Shown in pieces: positions 11,960 through 23,190 of a stretch of 64,000 bases of DNA (its first letter is position 1; each line of letters starts with the position of its first letter). The notes beneath the pieces were generated by a model. It ran no database searches, was not told the origin of the DNA, and saw nothing but the letters and a program-made list of their open reading frames with translations. A program made the position numbers and the translations under genes. Location of the stretch: the NCBI GenBank assembly GCA_026826555.1, contig JAKSZT010054396.1, positions 19,986,233 to 20,050,232 of the forward strand, written 5' to 3'. The stretch comes from Tolypeutes matacus. Taxonomy: Eukaryota > Chordata > Mammalia > Cingulata > Chlamyphoridae.

Positions 11960-12885
11960 GTGGGCGGAAGGGCTGTCTTGCGGCCGACGCGCATGCGGGA
12001 GGGCTCTTTCCTACCCGCGCGGCGCTCGTGAGAAACGGGAGGAGGGAACATGGCGGCCCTCTCCCCGCTCTGGCGCGGCCCCTTTCCCCAGCTATGCTCG
12101 CCCCTTTATCTCCCTTCTTGGAACCTTGAACCTTTTCCCTTTGCCTTCATCATCTCCCCCCTCCTCAGTCCCTCACACTGGGTGGAGTGTGAGAGGGGGA
12201 TTCAAGTGGGAGCTGGTCAGTCCCGTCGGGTGCCAAGAGACTGACTCCTAAATTTAACCGTTAGTTTCTGGTATGCCACTTTATCATTCCACCCAGGGTG
12301 CTGGGAAAATACTTAGGGAGTTGTCAAACCAGATTCTTAGTACTAATTATGCCTTAAATGACCCTATGAAATGTTTCTTAAGTTGCCTGCACCTCAGCCT
12401 CCTTCAAATGTGACGATCTCTTCCAAAGGCCCTGTCAAGGCTAAGATTCTTGACATTCAGGGAGCATTTGTCCTGCACTGCGTGACAGAATCTGCCCCAA
12501 AACAGTGTATGATTGGGAAAACTGAAGCTCCATTTATTTTGGCAGTAAGGGAGAACGGGGAAGAGCCGAGTTAAATACAGCTCCATGACATAAAGTGATC
12601 TAGTATATAAACAATGAGAACACTGTGATACTTCAGCTCTTATTTTTTCAGTGAATGTCCTAAGAGTCACTCTTGGCCCTAAGTGAAATGAAGGACTCAT
12701 CCTACCTTATTGCTGCCATGGTGCAAAGAATTTTGGGACCATTCTTCATCTGTTGGCTATATTCTGTGTTAGGTGCTGGATCGTTTGAGGGTAGAAACGG
12801 TGGAGAGGGTCTTCCTCACCTGACTTAACAGCCATTGGCCCAGCCCATCACCTACTTTTGTTCTTGCCTTTTTGTTTTTCCTCAG
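11960..12885 (+). other. ICE2: ICE2 intron 1
   Basis: GTGGGC donor and a TTTGTTTTTCCTCAG acceptor. The first 130 bases are still CpG island and contain NRF1- and YY1-like sites. No repeat or gene is seen in the remainder. Confidence 0.6.
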
Positions 12886-13017
12886 GTGAGTGTAGATTCT
12901 GGATGGATACTCCCTCAACTGGAGCCTCTACTGTCAGGCTGGAGCTTTGTGAGTTAGGTGAAGCAGAAACCTAGGAATGAGCTCCAAGATGGCAGTGGGT
13001 GAACCAGGACTGAACTG
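12886..13017 (+). other. ICE2: ICE2 exon 2 (5' UTR plus start of coding)
   Basis: The acceptor is TTTCCTCAG and the donor TG|GTAAGT. The exon carries 91 bases of UTR and 41 coding bases. The UTR includes an ATG at 12,903 opening a 23-codon upstream ORF that ends TAG at 12,972-12,974, two bases before the main ATG. Confidence 0.85.
12977..13017 (+). CDS. ICE2: ICE2 coding exon 2 (start codon)
   Basis: Encodes residues 1-14 (MSSKMAVGEPGLN plus two bases of W). The start at 12,977 matches the mammalian ICE2 N-terminus. Its context is moderate (G at -3, A at +4), whereas Met5 (AAGATGG) has a near-perfect context and could also be used. Ends in phase 2. Confidence 0.92.
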
Positions 13018-14847
13018 GTAAGTTGCATTTGTCTTATTCTCTGAAGATGGTTGAGGTGCAACTGTTGGTTGGAGTAGGAAAGGGAACTTTTGGCCTGAAG
13101 AGATTGGGAAGAAACAGAAGATATACAAATTCAGGGCCTTAGAATTTACTCTATTCTCATCTTCACGCTTTTGAGTTATAGCTGACTGCACTTACTCTCC
13201 TATAGTGACAACCACTCAGCACTCAGATTGTTATTAGGTCTAATTCCATCATGTATTTGTTGTTGGTCTCTTAGCCAAGGAGACATGCTGGGATTTTCTT
13301 GTGTCCAAGAACTTTGTCCATTTCCATACAAGTAATAAAAGGACCCTTTTTTAGATTAAACAAGCTTTTTTTTTTGTTATGTTGGAGTCTCTTATCAAAT
13401 GATAATGTACATCCATATACCTTATTTTAGAAGGGTATGTGAACTTTGCAAATAGAGGACCCAGTTAAATAACATATTGGTTTTGTAGAGATCTAATACA
13501 TATGTCCTTTGAAATCAATTCAGCACTCATTTATTGAGCACATACTCTTTTTTTTTTGAGCACATACTCTTAATCAACCAAAAGGGATATAAAAGTCATA
13601 AAAGGTTACAAAGATGATTAAAATAGCACCTGAACTCAAAGAAGATTAAATCAGTATTTATTTGTTTATCATACACAATATTCCCATCCCCAAGGAGCTC
13701 ACAGTCTCTGAAGCCTTGGACTTGGTTTTCGTATGATATGCAAAAGCCTTAAAATTTAATGAGACGTCATAGATACAGCATCATGACAAGGCGATAAAAA
13801 CTGTGTACTGGTACATAGCAAATAAATTCTAATTTTACAATTAATACCTTAATCATAGTGGGTTTTTAATATATATAATACACCTTTAAATACAGCAAAA
13901 AATGAGTCTGAAGCAAATATGCTAGAGTTTTTGCATACTAGTTAGATTTTGGGAATGGGCCAGCCAGAAGTTGCCATTTGATTAGATTGTTCTATTGTAG
14001 ATTTCAAGTAGTGTGCACATTTGCATTCCATGCCATTGCTGCAAAGTTTGTGTTCATGGACAATGCGGATGCTCTAATGTACCACCGACATTGTGAAGCC
14101 AGATGTAGTTTAGAGCTGGTACACAGAAGTGGAGCCCTTGGAACTATCCTTTCCCACAGAATCCTACTACTCTTTGTCCTCCCAAAGAGTAGTTCTCAGT
14201 ACTATTAATTTTTTAATTCCTTCTTTCAGCCAACATTATTAGATGCTTACTATATGGAAAGCATTGACTAAGGGCTATAATGTTTGTCTCTAAATTATGA
14301 TATTATGAAAAAAAACATTAAAAAAAAATAAAAAAAACATGTATCATATTAGGGTGGTTTTAGCAAAGTACACCATTTGCCAAATTAATGGAAATAGGTA
14401 GAATATTCTTCTTTGTAGTGTCTTTTGGCATGGCACCATAGTGCATGGAACAAAAATAAGTTGAGAAGCATTTTCCTTTCATAATCAAACATTTTAATGA
14501 TAAGCCTCAGAGCCAGAGGTGAGCCCTTCTCCTGATAGACCATTATACTTCAGTCTGTCTTATCTTTACTCTCAAGTCTCTTGGCATTTATTTAATTGGG
14601 TACTAAAGGAAAAGCAAGGCTGATTGTCTAGATGGAGAATTTCAGAATGGGCCTTGACTAGAAGCTATCCAAGAAATAAAACATCTGAGTTCACAAATCT
14701 AGTTTATGAAATTAAAATTATTAAGATGTGATTGTCTGGGAAAGGGTGGTGGTAGAGGGTAAGTAGTTATAATTTACAATTGTGCCATTATGCTTTTTAG
14801 TCTAGCATGAGATTTTGAATTGTCAAGTAAATTACTTTGTTTCACAG
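13018..14847 (+). other. ICE2: ICE2 intron 2
   Basis: No gene or recent repeat is evident. At 13,536-13,571 the word TGAGCACATACTCTT occurs twice around a T-run, within MIR-like sequence (13,520-13,720). Confidence 0.7.
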
Positions 14848-14952
14848 GGACATTTCCCCCAAAAATGGCCTTAAGACATTTTTCTCTCGAGAAAATTATA
14901 AAGATCATTCCATGGCTCCAAGTTTAAAAGAACTATGTATTTTATCTAACAG
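14848..14952 (+). CDS. ICE2: ICE2 coding exon 3
   Basis: Encodes residues 14-49, including DISPKNGLKTFFSRENYKDH and MAPSLKELCILSN. Acceptor TTTCACAG, donor AACAG|GTAATA. It enters with the last base of Trp14 and leaves with two bases of an Arg codon, completed by exon 4. The residues are conserved with mammalian ICE2. Confidence 0.95.
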
Positions 14953-15110
14953 GTAATATATTTATTTATTTTATTATTTATTTACATTTTGTTTATTTTT
15001 CTGATAAAGTTATTTCTACACACATATGTATATATATGCGCTAGTAAACATTCAAACTATACAATATAAAAAATAGGAAATAGAAGAACCTAGTACCCAA
15101 AGACAGACAT

Positions 15111-15346
15111 TCTTTTTTTTTTTTTTTAAAGATTTATTTTATTTATTCCCCCGCCCCCTTGCTGCTTGTGCTTGCTGTGTCCACTTGCTATTGTTTTTCT
15201 GTGCCTGCTTGTCTCCCTTTGTTGCGTCAGCTAACCACGCCGCATGGGCCAGCTTGCCTTCACCAGGAGGTCCTGGGAATCATACCCAGGGCCTCCCATA
15301 TCGTAAACAGGAGCCCAACCACTTGAGCCACATCCGCTTTCCCAAC
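15111..15346 (-). mobile_element. DAS SINE, minus orientation
   Basis: T-run, then AAAGATTTATTTTATTTATT, a C-rich linker, and a minus-strand tRNA-like head ending GAGCCACATCCGCTTTCCC. It lies inside an older L1 fragment. A short CATTCTT duplication flanks it approximately. Differences from the other copies suggest an older subfamily. Confidence 0.8.
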
Positions 15347-15351
15347 CATTC

Positions 15352-15830
15352 TTAATATTTTGATATTTATCCTTTCAGACCTTTCTTCATGCATGAACAG
15401 CTATATATCTATCCATACTTACATATTACCATTTTAAAACAAAAATGGGATCATACAATAAAACACTTTTACAATTTGTGTTTTTCATTTAAAAGGATAT
15501 TTTGTATATTTTTCCTTGCCCCTTGCATTAGTTCAATATTTTTAACGGTTGCATAGTACATTATGTAGATGTGTTTTCAATTTATTTAGCTAGTCCTCCA
15601 TTGTTAAATGTTTGTGGTGTTCCTTTTTTTTTTTTTTTTTTTTAATATATAATTATAAACAGTATATTGGTGAATTTTTGGTAATTATTTCTACAAGATA
15701 AATTCATAGTAATAGAATTATTTAGTCTGATGGCATGTACATTTATGTTTTAGTAGATACTGCCAAATTGCTGAAAGTTTTTTCCTCTCTGGTATGACAG
15801 TGCCTATTAAGTGATATCACTTTTCACTGT
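15352..15830 (-). mobile_element. Antisense old L1 fragment (tentative)
   Basis: Phrases such as 'aaatgggatcatacaataaa' and 'taacggttgcatagtacatt' resemble the antisense of L1M 3' sequences. The family and ends are not certain. Confidence 0.45.
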
Positions 15831-16609
15831 TCACCTGCCTGTAGCAGCTCTTCTTTCCTTTTTAATTGATTGTTTCTAATCTATTGTGAATGAATCTTGA
15901 AACCAGGTAATCAAAAGGTATGTAAATAAACCAAATGAGGAATTAGAGAGTTCCCCTAGGGAAACTCAACATTTACTTTCATGCTTTCTCTTCTCCTTTT
16001 ATGTGGAGGAAGCATATCTTCTTTCACAACTGCCCCTGCATGTGAATGGGAATCCATCTTTTCCTTCCTTCTCAGAACCCTTACTGTCAGTTATCATTTC
16101 ATCTTCCTTCTGAATCTTTGTTCTCTATTCTCTCCTATTTTCAGTCATCTTGATAAATATGTAAATGTGCTCAAGATTTTGTATTAAATAAATCTGTGGA
16201 CTCCATATTCCCTTCTTGATACTCTCTTACCTCTCCTGTCGTTTGTGCTTAGAGTTCTTTAAAGACTTATATATGCTAGTTGTACTTACAGTTATTACAA
16301 ATCCCATTGTACTTGCATTTCACTGAACATCCCACTTAATCTAGCTTCTGTCCTCACTACTTTACTAAACCACTCCTTTCAACATCATCAGTGAGCTCTT
16401 AGTTATCAAGATATTTCATTCTCCTAGTTTTCCTCCTAGCTTTCAGATTACTGTGGTATTTCTCAGTCTCTTTTGCCATCTTCCTCTTCAGTCTTCCCAC
16501 ACTGGCTGATCATCAGATTCTGGAGCTTTTAAAAAATACAGATTTTCCACTCTCAAGCTTATCTTTTGAATCTACACCTCTGAGGATGCATCTGTGGAAT
16601 TGACTCAGC

Positions 16610-17000
16610 CTATAAGCAGTGTATGTGTATAACAATATACATACACATACATATATTAATATACCCCTCCTTTTCTAGCAAAATTGGGATAATACTATAG
16701 ATGTATAGATGTATTATACACCCCCAACATATCTTGGTGATCTTTCCATATTAGCACATATAGATTGACATTCTTTTCCATAGTTATATTCTATTGTTTG
16801 GATGTAACAATTTTTAAATTGATCCCCTGTTAATATTCATTCAGCTTATTTAATTTATTGTATTTAATAGCATTCCATTGCTATTAAAAACAGTGAGCAT
16901 CATTTTTATACATATGCTTGTATAAGTAGGATAAATTCCTGCAAGTAGAGTGTATGTGTGCATTTTTTATTTTGATAGATATTGCCAGATATTAAAGACA
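16610..17000 (-). mobile_element. Antisense old L1 fragment (tentative)
   Basis: 'ttctattgtttggatgtaac' and 'attgctattaaaaacagtga' parallel antisense L1M sequence similar to the piece near 15.4 kb. The copy is heavily diverged. Confidence 0.45.
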
Positions 17001-17119
17001 TTTAAGAAACAAGTGCTTTTTTGATTCCATCAGATAAATAGCTAAGTTCACATAAAAGTAAGCAGAAGTTTTATTACACAGACAACTTTTAAAATGAATG
17101 TTTTGCTTGATCCATTTGA

Positions 17120-17580
17120 AGGTAGAAGTTGAGTTGGAACTTGTTAGTGCCTACTTCCCAATAAAAAGTGATGAAAAGGAATATCTGCACAGGAGTATTA
17201 ATATCCAGTTGATATCCAAAGATCGGTATTAGTATGGTGTTCTCTATATCATTGGAAAGATATTTTCAATAAGAATATGAGAGCTCGTGCCCTAGAAAAG
17301 GACTTCAGAATCAATGAATACACGATCCATCCCTTGGGAGTCATGAGTTGCTGAAGAACCACTGCCAGTGGATAGTGAGAGAGACATCTTTGATTACATC
17401 CAGTGGTATTCCAGAGAACCCAAGGACCAAAGCAAGTGAGACGTATACTCCCAAATGCAGCCCAATACAAGTCTTAATTTATTTCTTATTTTTTGCTATG
17501 TAAGGGTCTTTGGTGTTTTTAAATAATTCTTTCTTCATGCTTTAGCTTGCATTGTAGTCAATAAAACCTCTTGTAATACT
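17120..17580 (+). pseudogene. POLB: Processed pseudogene of DNA polymerase beta (3' part)
   Basis: The + strand reads as the C-terminal end of DNA polymerase beta, a nuclear base-excision-repair polymerase. [20 protein letters not shown], then [15 protein letters not shown] and [11 protein letters not shown] are visible. After a frameshift near 17,345 come [18 protein letters not shown] and SREPKDQSK, with the native stop at 17,437-17,439. About 120 bases of 3' UTR follow, with AATAAA at 17,560-17,565. Sequences from several POLB exons are contiguous with no introns, so this is a retrocopy. It is dead: 5'-truncated, with an in-frame TAG in the RYYYG region (about 17,227) and at least one frameshift. 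No clear target duplication was found. Confidence 0.88.
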
Positions 17581-19730
17581 ATCAAAATAAAATAATATAA
17601 ATGCTTTAAAGAGGCAGTGTCGGAAGCAACATTCTTGAAAACACGTGTATCTATAACACAGAATCACTGTTTACTCAGCCCAGTATCATGTCTCTGGAAG
17701 CCGTCAGTGGGAGCCTATTTTTTTCCTAATGTTAGCTACAGAACAGTAAGATGTTACTGAGGGCAGCTTATAAATTTTCATCTATGGATATATTTTTTTA
17801 ATTATTTCTGTTATTCAGTTTGTATCACTTGGGGATAATAAATTCTTAAAACTTATTACCAGTTGAATTAAAGAATGCCCACCAGTTCTAGTATCCTGGG
17901 ATTTAGTGAACCTGTCTTCACATATTTTTTTTAAACCTCACACCATTTTATGAACTTTTATCTCAGACTTCATCTTTCCAGATTAAAAATTTCTAGTATT
18001 GATTTTCATCTTGCCATTGCTTCTTAATTATTTCAGTGATTCTTATGCTTCCTTGATACAGAACTCTGGATAAGAAAAAGGACATTTTGATAGCAGTTGG
18101 GTATACCTAACTCCTAAAATTTTTTTTTTTAGAATATGTTTATTTTACTTTAGATTTATAACAGAAAATAATGTATTGGTATTTGTTTATTTACCTTTTA
18201 GTATAGGAAAAAAATAGAACAGATAATAATTGTTTCCAGTCTTTTTTCCTAATCTTAAGTTTTTAAGTTTTTTTTTGCAGTAAGAAGTGGATATTCAGAC
18301 AGTATTAATTTACAGTGTTTTCTGGATGGGAAAAAAACTGGAAGAATATAAAAATTTTATCCTTAATTTTATAATTTTTGTGTGTGTGTTCTCTAACATA
18401 TTTTGGGAAAATATTGATAGCTTTAATTATCCTGCTTTCAACAATGTGAGATTTTTATTTGGCACCACAGAAACACTTTTTACTCTTTGTTAATTTCAAC
18501 ATTTTAAAAAAATCTTTCATTTTACTCTGTACCTCATAAATATTTGTAAAATGAAAGAACAAGTTACATAGTGTTTTTACATATGAATAATGCTTAAAAA
18601 TTAATATGGTGCTGCTTTTCTGTGAAACACCAAAAAGAAATTATGTTCATTCCAAAAAAAAATATTTGGAAAGTACACATAAGAATAAAGGAGAAAATTA
18701 AAATGTCCTGTGAGCCATTCATGTTAAAACAACCACTGTAAACATTTTACTATATATTCATTACTCCCCCTATTTTTAAATTAAAATTTCTGGTTACAAG
18801 GATTTATAACAGAATTTTAAGCCAACAAGGGGAAGAGTAGCTTCCAACAGAAAGAAAATTATAAAATTTTAACATGTTTAATATTGAAAAGTAAATCAAA
18901 CTCGGAAAGTACAGGAAGATTTTAGGTGGAGCATATACACGCCATTTCTAAACTCTGCTTTTAAAGAACCTACTCAAACTAGTAGGCTTAAAGTATAGGA
19001 AACTAAAAGTTTTGAATTCTGCTCTTTTTTCATAGAAACTTTAAGTAGAAAAAGAGAATCGTTAGTTGACAAAGTGGGGGGGTACTTCAATCAATCAAGT
19101 GAAATAAAATATAATGCTGTAAATGTGGATAGAGAAACCCTGTCAGATGCTTTTGGTTTGCACCCTGTTGAAGATTTTGACAGCACCACACACTGAAATG
19201 GTCTTGATGTGCTGCCATTTCATTCTTTGCTGAACGTAGCCAATTTAAACTGCTGGAGTTTCTTGACATTCCTATGCTGGCATATCTGAATCAGCATCTT
19301 GTTGCCGCAGAAGCTTAATTAAATTTGCCAGTTTATGCCACAAGGACAGACATGTTCTCATATTCAGAGAGACAGCTGTGAAGCAATATTGTTAAGAGTT
19401 GCAGACACAATACTGTTAGGTTTGGATAGCTCTCAAGACATTTTCTAGTGAGGAATCAATTTGCTGTAATACATTTCTTCCAAGATCAGCAGTTAATGTT
19501 CATTTTGTTAACCTAAAATATGCTTATTTTTATACTATTATTAGAGAAAGTTTAGTAGCTAAGTATGTCTTCTTTCACTTTTATTTTCAGAGCTAACCAA
19601 AAGCATCCTTTTAATTTCTAAAATTCTTTTCCTGTTCACTAACCAGTTCCCTTGATTAATTTTTCAGCCATAGTTTAGCTCGAGAGTGTTTCTGAATATT
19701 TTGCTTTAATTTGGGGGCCTAAATCTTCTT

Positions 19731-19922
19731 TTTTTATATATATATATATATATATATATTTTTTATTTATTCATTTATCCCCCCCTTGCTGCTTGTGCTC
19801 GCTGGGTCAGCCAACCACGCCGCGCGGGCGGGCTTTGCCTTCACCAGGAGGGCCCGGGAACCGAACCCGGGGCCTCCCATATGGTAAACGGGAGCCCTAC
19901 TGATTGAGCCACAGCCGCTTCC
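19731..19922 (-). mobile_element. DAS SINE, minus orientation
   Basis: Begins with a T/(TA)n-rich tail and ends GATTGAGCCACAGCCGCTTCC. A perfect 13-bp target duplication (CCTAAATCTTCTT) lies at 19,718-19,730 and 19,923-19,935. The poly(A) tail has turned into a TA microsatellite. Confidence 0.92.
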
Positions 19923-20804
19923 CCTAAATCTTCTTAAAACACTGTTTTCATGTTTTAGAATTTTTGCCATATTTACTCTGGTGTAGTTAACTAGATTTAA
20001 AGCAAATCATTGGTAGTTTTAATGGGACTTAACTCACCCTTGCCTAGACACAGATTTGGATTGGTAATTCTCATCCTTATCAGACCAAAACCTCCCACTT
20101 TTTATAACAAACTTTTATAAGAAATAAAATGTTTCCTTAACTAGCCTAAAATGAAATTCATAATTAAAAACTTAATTTTTAAATACAATATAATATCCTA
20201 TATATATGAAGGTGAAGTAAAAAGAAAATAATGTGTTTTAATGTGTAAATGCTACAGACACCACTGTAGAAGATTTAATGAGGTAAGATGCACAAGTTAA
20301 AATGAATAAGATTGGAATTAAGAGAAGTAAGAAGCTATACCAAAAAAGACTCATAGGAAAATAAGAGAATTAGAAGTATTGTTAAGATAAATAATAACAG
20401 ACTGTACTTACTTGTGTATGATAAGAAGCCTCAGGGAATCTTTGAAAGTTGTACAGCCTTAATTCTTCCTTGTGGATACTACCACACATTATAGGCATCT
20501 ACTATTCCTGCCTCTAAATGCCTTTAATCCCTGCTCCCACACCCCTTATTGTGAAAATCTAGATGTACCTACAGGCTTTCAAAATGTCCCTAGGAAGTTA
20601 ATACTGTCCCTATGGAGAACCACTGCTCTGGATTTCTCTCCCCCTTCCCTTTCTCGTTCTTATTCCCTAATCATTATGTCTTTAGGATTGTTCTCAGACA
20701 CAGATTCAGTATGTTCAGTTTGGAAACCTGAGATCTCCATGGTCACATTGCATTGATGGGCATATTTACTTTTCTTTCTTCCCCATTCATTCATCTGATC
20801 CACT

Positions 20805-20940
20805 TGATTGTAAGATCCTAGGAAGCAGGGATTGTCCTAGGGAGCAAGAGCTTGTTGGTTGTATCTTCAGTACAGCATAGGGCTAGCACATATTAGTTAC
20901 TTAATAAACATTAGTGGATAGAGGAATGAAGAATGAATCA
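20805..20940 (+). repeat. L2 LINE 3' end fragment
   Basis: Resembles the L2 3' tail: 'ttgtaagatcctaggaagca', GGGATTG, GGGCTAGCACATATTAG, AATAAACATTAGTGGATAG and a run of GAATGAA words. Confidence 0.6.
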
Positions 20941-21610
20941 ATAGACATCCATCACTCTCATTAATTTTGCTTCCTCTGTGAATTAACTGATTCAGAGTCA
21001 GCACATAAGGAACAGTTGCTGTGGTAGGAATTAGAGTCACAGAGGCTCAGTGCTGGCTGAGGAAATATAATTTTTTTGAGGACTTTTAGATTCTCTGTCT
21101 TTCATAAACAAATGGGATAGCATTTCATAAACAAATAGAATAACAGGCTCTCTAGCTACTCATTACTTCCTCCTCTGGTGCATTTCATTATAGATATGTC
21201 AAGATTTCTCTTTTATATCCATAAAAAGCATAAAGACAATTTCTTTGCCTTTGAGCCATGGACTCAGCCAGGTAGAAGACTACTGCTTTCATAAAATATG
21301 ATGCACATTGTTGGAATATTTTAAAATTTTGAGACAGAGGAAACCACAAAATTTAGAATCACAGTGAATTCATTAACTTAACGATTGTAACCTAAGCATA
21401 TCCTGTTTTAAGTGGTTTTTGTTTACCATATTAACTGATATATCTTACTAAAGAATTTAAGCATTTTTTTAAAAAGTGCATTGTAATAAAATGTAAACAC
21501 AAAGTACCTGCATATATAATTGGCAAGAGTAGTTTGTCCTTTTTCAATGAAAATTTTAAAAGCTTCCAAATTGAGTAACTAGTCTAATATGTGTCTCTCT
21601 TCCTCTCCAG

Positions 21611-21620
21611 ATAATTGAAG
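21611..21620 (+). other. ICE2: Candidate poison microexon in ICE2 intron 3
   Basis: ATAATTGAAG sits between a strong pyrimidine-rich acceptor (CTCTCTTCCTCTCCAG) and a near-perfect donor (AAG|GTAAGT), 207 bases before exon 4. Inclusion after exon 3 gives AGA TAA, an immediate stop. There is no transcript evidence, so this is a sequence-based proposal only. Confidence 0.35.
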
Positions 21621-21827
21621 GTAAGTTTGCGTTCTAATCCTATCCTGCAGTTTCCTTAATCTACACTGACACTAAACATCAAAATGCAGGTGGCAGAGTT
21701 AGGTAATAATCCAGAATTTACTATGTTAATCATGCTATATTCTCCCTGGTGATTGAGAATCATAACGTTCCATGATAGTAATCTTCATGTGAAAAGCACA
21801 TATTTGAAATTATATTTTTTTTTCCAG

Positions 21828-22089
21828 ACGTATAGGAGAAAATTTGAATGCCTCAGCAAGTTCTGTGGAAAATGAGCCAGCAGTTAGTTCAGCAGCTCAA
21901 GCAAAGGAAAAAGTTAAAACCACAGTTGGAATGGTTCTTCTTCCAAAACCAAGAGTTCCCTATCCTCGTTTTTCTTATTTCTCACAGAGAGAACAGAGGA
22001 CTTATGTGGACTTGTTGGTTAAGTATGCAAAGATTACTGCAAATTCCAAAGCTGTTGGAATAAATAAAAATGACTATTTGCAGTACTTG
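21828..22089 (+). CDS. ICE2: ICE2 coding exon 4
   Basis: Encodes residues 49-136, including RIGENLNASASSVENEPAVS and TTVGMVLLPKPRVPYPRFSY, then VDLLVKYAKI and NKNDYLQYL. Acceptor TTTTTCCAG, donor TTG|GTATGA. It starts with the last base of Arg and ends in phase 0. The proline-rich VGMVLLPKPRVPYPRF stretch is strongly conserved among mammals. Confidence 0.96.
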
Positions 22090-23070
22090 GTATGAATTCT
22101 ATTCTTCAACTTCAGTTAAAAATATATTAAAAACTTGTCAGGAAATGTTTTTATTTTAAATTGGCTTTTTTTGTTTTTTGGTGCAATTAATAGAACTTGG
22201 ATATTTAAGGAATTTGAGAGTGTATTAGTGCTTTAATTCTTTTGTTGGTTCTTTTATAGTACAGGCATTTTGCCCTACTTCTGAGTATGTCTCACTCCAA
22301 TTTATCTTAAGTAGTAGCAAGAGAATATACATATTTTATTGAACCAATTATTTGATATTGGACATTTAAGTAGTTTCCAAATTCTCAGTTATTTAGATGA
22401 TACTCTGCGGAACATCTTTGTAGCAAAGTCTTTGTTAATATCTACAATTGTTTCCTTAAGATAAATTCTTTAAAATAAAATTGCCCCATCAAAGACTGTG
22501 TTTTTAAGGTTATGATCAAAAGCTACACATTGATAAATTGTTTTGTAAAAAGTTTAAACTAATTTGTTTGGTTCACTATTATATGTAAGTGGTTTTTTGT
22601 TTGTTTTTAAATATTTTCACTAATATTGGACATTACCTTTTTTGCCTCTAATTTGATACGTGAAAAATGGTGATCTATTGTTTTATATTCATTTAATCTG
22701 TATTGTATACTATGAAAATGAGCATTTTCCATGTGCTTATTAACTATTTTTATTTCTTTTGTGACTGACTTGTTCATATTTCCTGCCCATTTTTCCTTTG
22801 GGGTGTCTGTCCTTTTTTTTATAGTAAGAGCATTTTATAAATAAGCTTATTAATCGCTAAGCATGTATTGCAATATTAGTGATTTGCTTTTTCTATTTTA
22901 TGGTATTTCAATAACAAGTTTATCATTATATGTAATAATTTTTATTAGCTTTTTTGTGGTTTCTGCTTTGAATGTAAGACTATATTTTTTAAATCCAAAT
23001 TATTAGCAGTGACTGAGAATTGTTAACCAAACTTTTTATTCCAACATGTGTCTATTTTTTTTTTAATCAG
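22090..23070 (+). other. ICE2: ICE2 intron 4
   Basis: Mostly an antisense old L1 fragment between about 22,330 and 22,950 ('tgttcatatttcctgcccat', TTTTTCC, TTTGGGGTGTCTGTCC). The acceptor is a T-run plus AATCAG. Confidence 0.6.
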
Positions 23071-23190
23071 GATATGAAAAAACATGTGAATGAAGAAGTT
23101 ACTGAATTTCTAAAGTTTTTGCAGAATTCTGCAAAGAAATGTGCACAGGATTATAATATGCTTTCTGATGATGCTCGTATCTTCACAGAG
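23071..23190 (+). CDS. ICE2: ICE2 coding exon 5
   Basis: Exactly 40 codons, residues 137-176: DMKKHVNEEVTEFLKFLQNS, then AKKCAQDYNMLSDDARIFTE. Acceptor TTTTAATCAG, donor GAG|GTAAAA. Phase 0 at both ends, so skipping would keep the frame. Predicted mostly helical. Confidence 0.96.

Larger units (their letters stand above)
11700..12085. promoter_or_regulatory. ICE2: CpG island over the ICE2 promoter
   Basis: This is the only sustained GC- and CpG-rich stretch outside SINEs in the window. It spans the inferred ICE2 transcription start and exon 1. It contains a GC/KLF-type box (GGGGGCGTGGC, 11,768-11,778), a full CRE, an A/T core element, an NRF1-like site (CGCGCATGCGG, 11,988-11,998) and a YY1-type site (AACATGGCGGC, 12,048-12,058). 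Such a set is usual for broadly expressed transcription-machinery genes. Confidence 0.8.
14953..21827 (+). other. ICE2: ICE2 intron 3 (6.9 kb)
   Basis: Holds two DAS SINEs, antisense L1 fragments (about 15,352-15,830 and 16,610-17,000), a POLB processed pseudogene (17,120-17,580), an L2 3' end (20,805-20,940) and a candidate microexon at 21,611-21,620. Between 17,600-19,700 and 19,940-20,800 I see no recognisable element. Confidence 0.75.

Noticed and set aside
11532..12251. GC-rich open frames of about 112 codons on the + strand at the ICE2 promoter
   Set aside because: Open only because CpG-island sequence has few stops; they cross the inferred core promoter, exon 1 and its splice donor and match no family.
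19085..19420. Possible old pseudogene on the minus strand (LICQHRNVKKLQQFKLATFS-like text)
   Set aside because: I could not link it to any gene; stops are frequent and no polyadenylation signal or duplication marks its ends.
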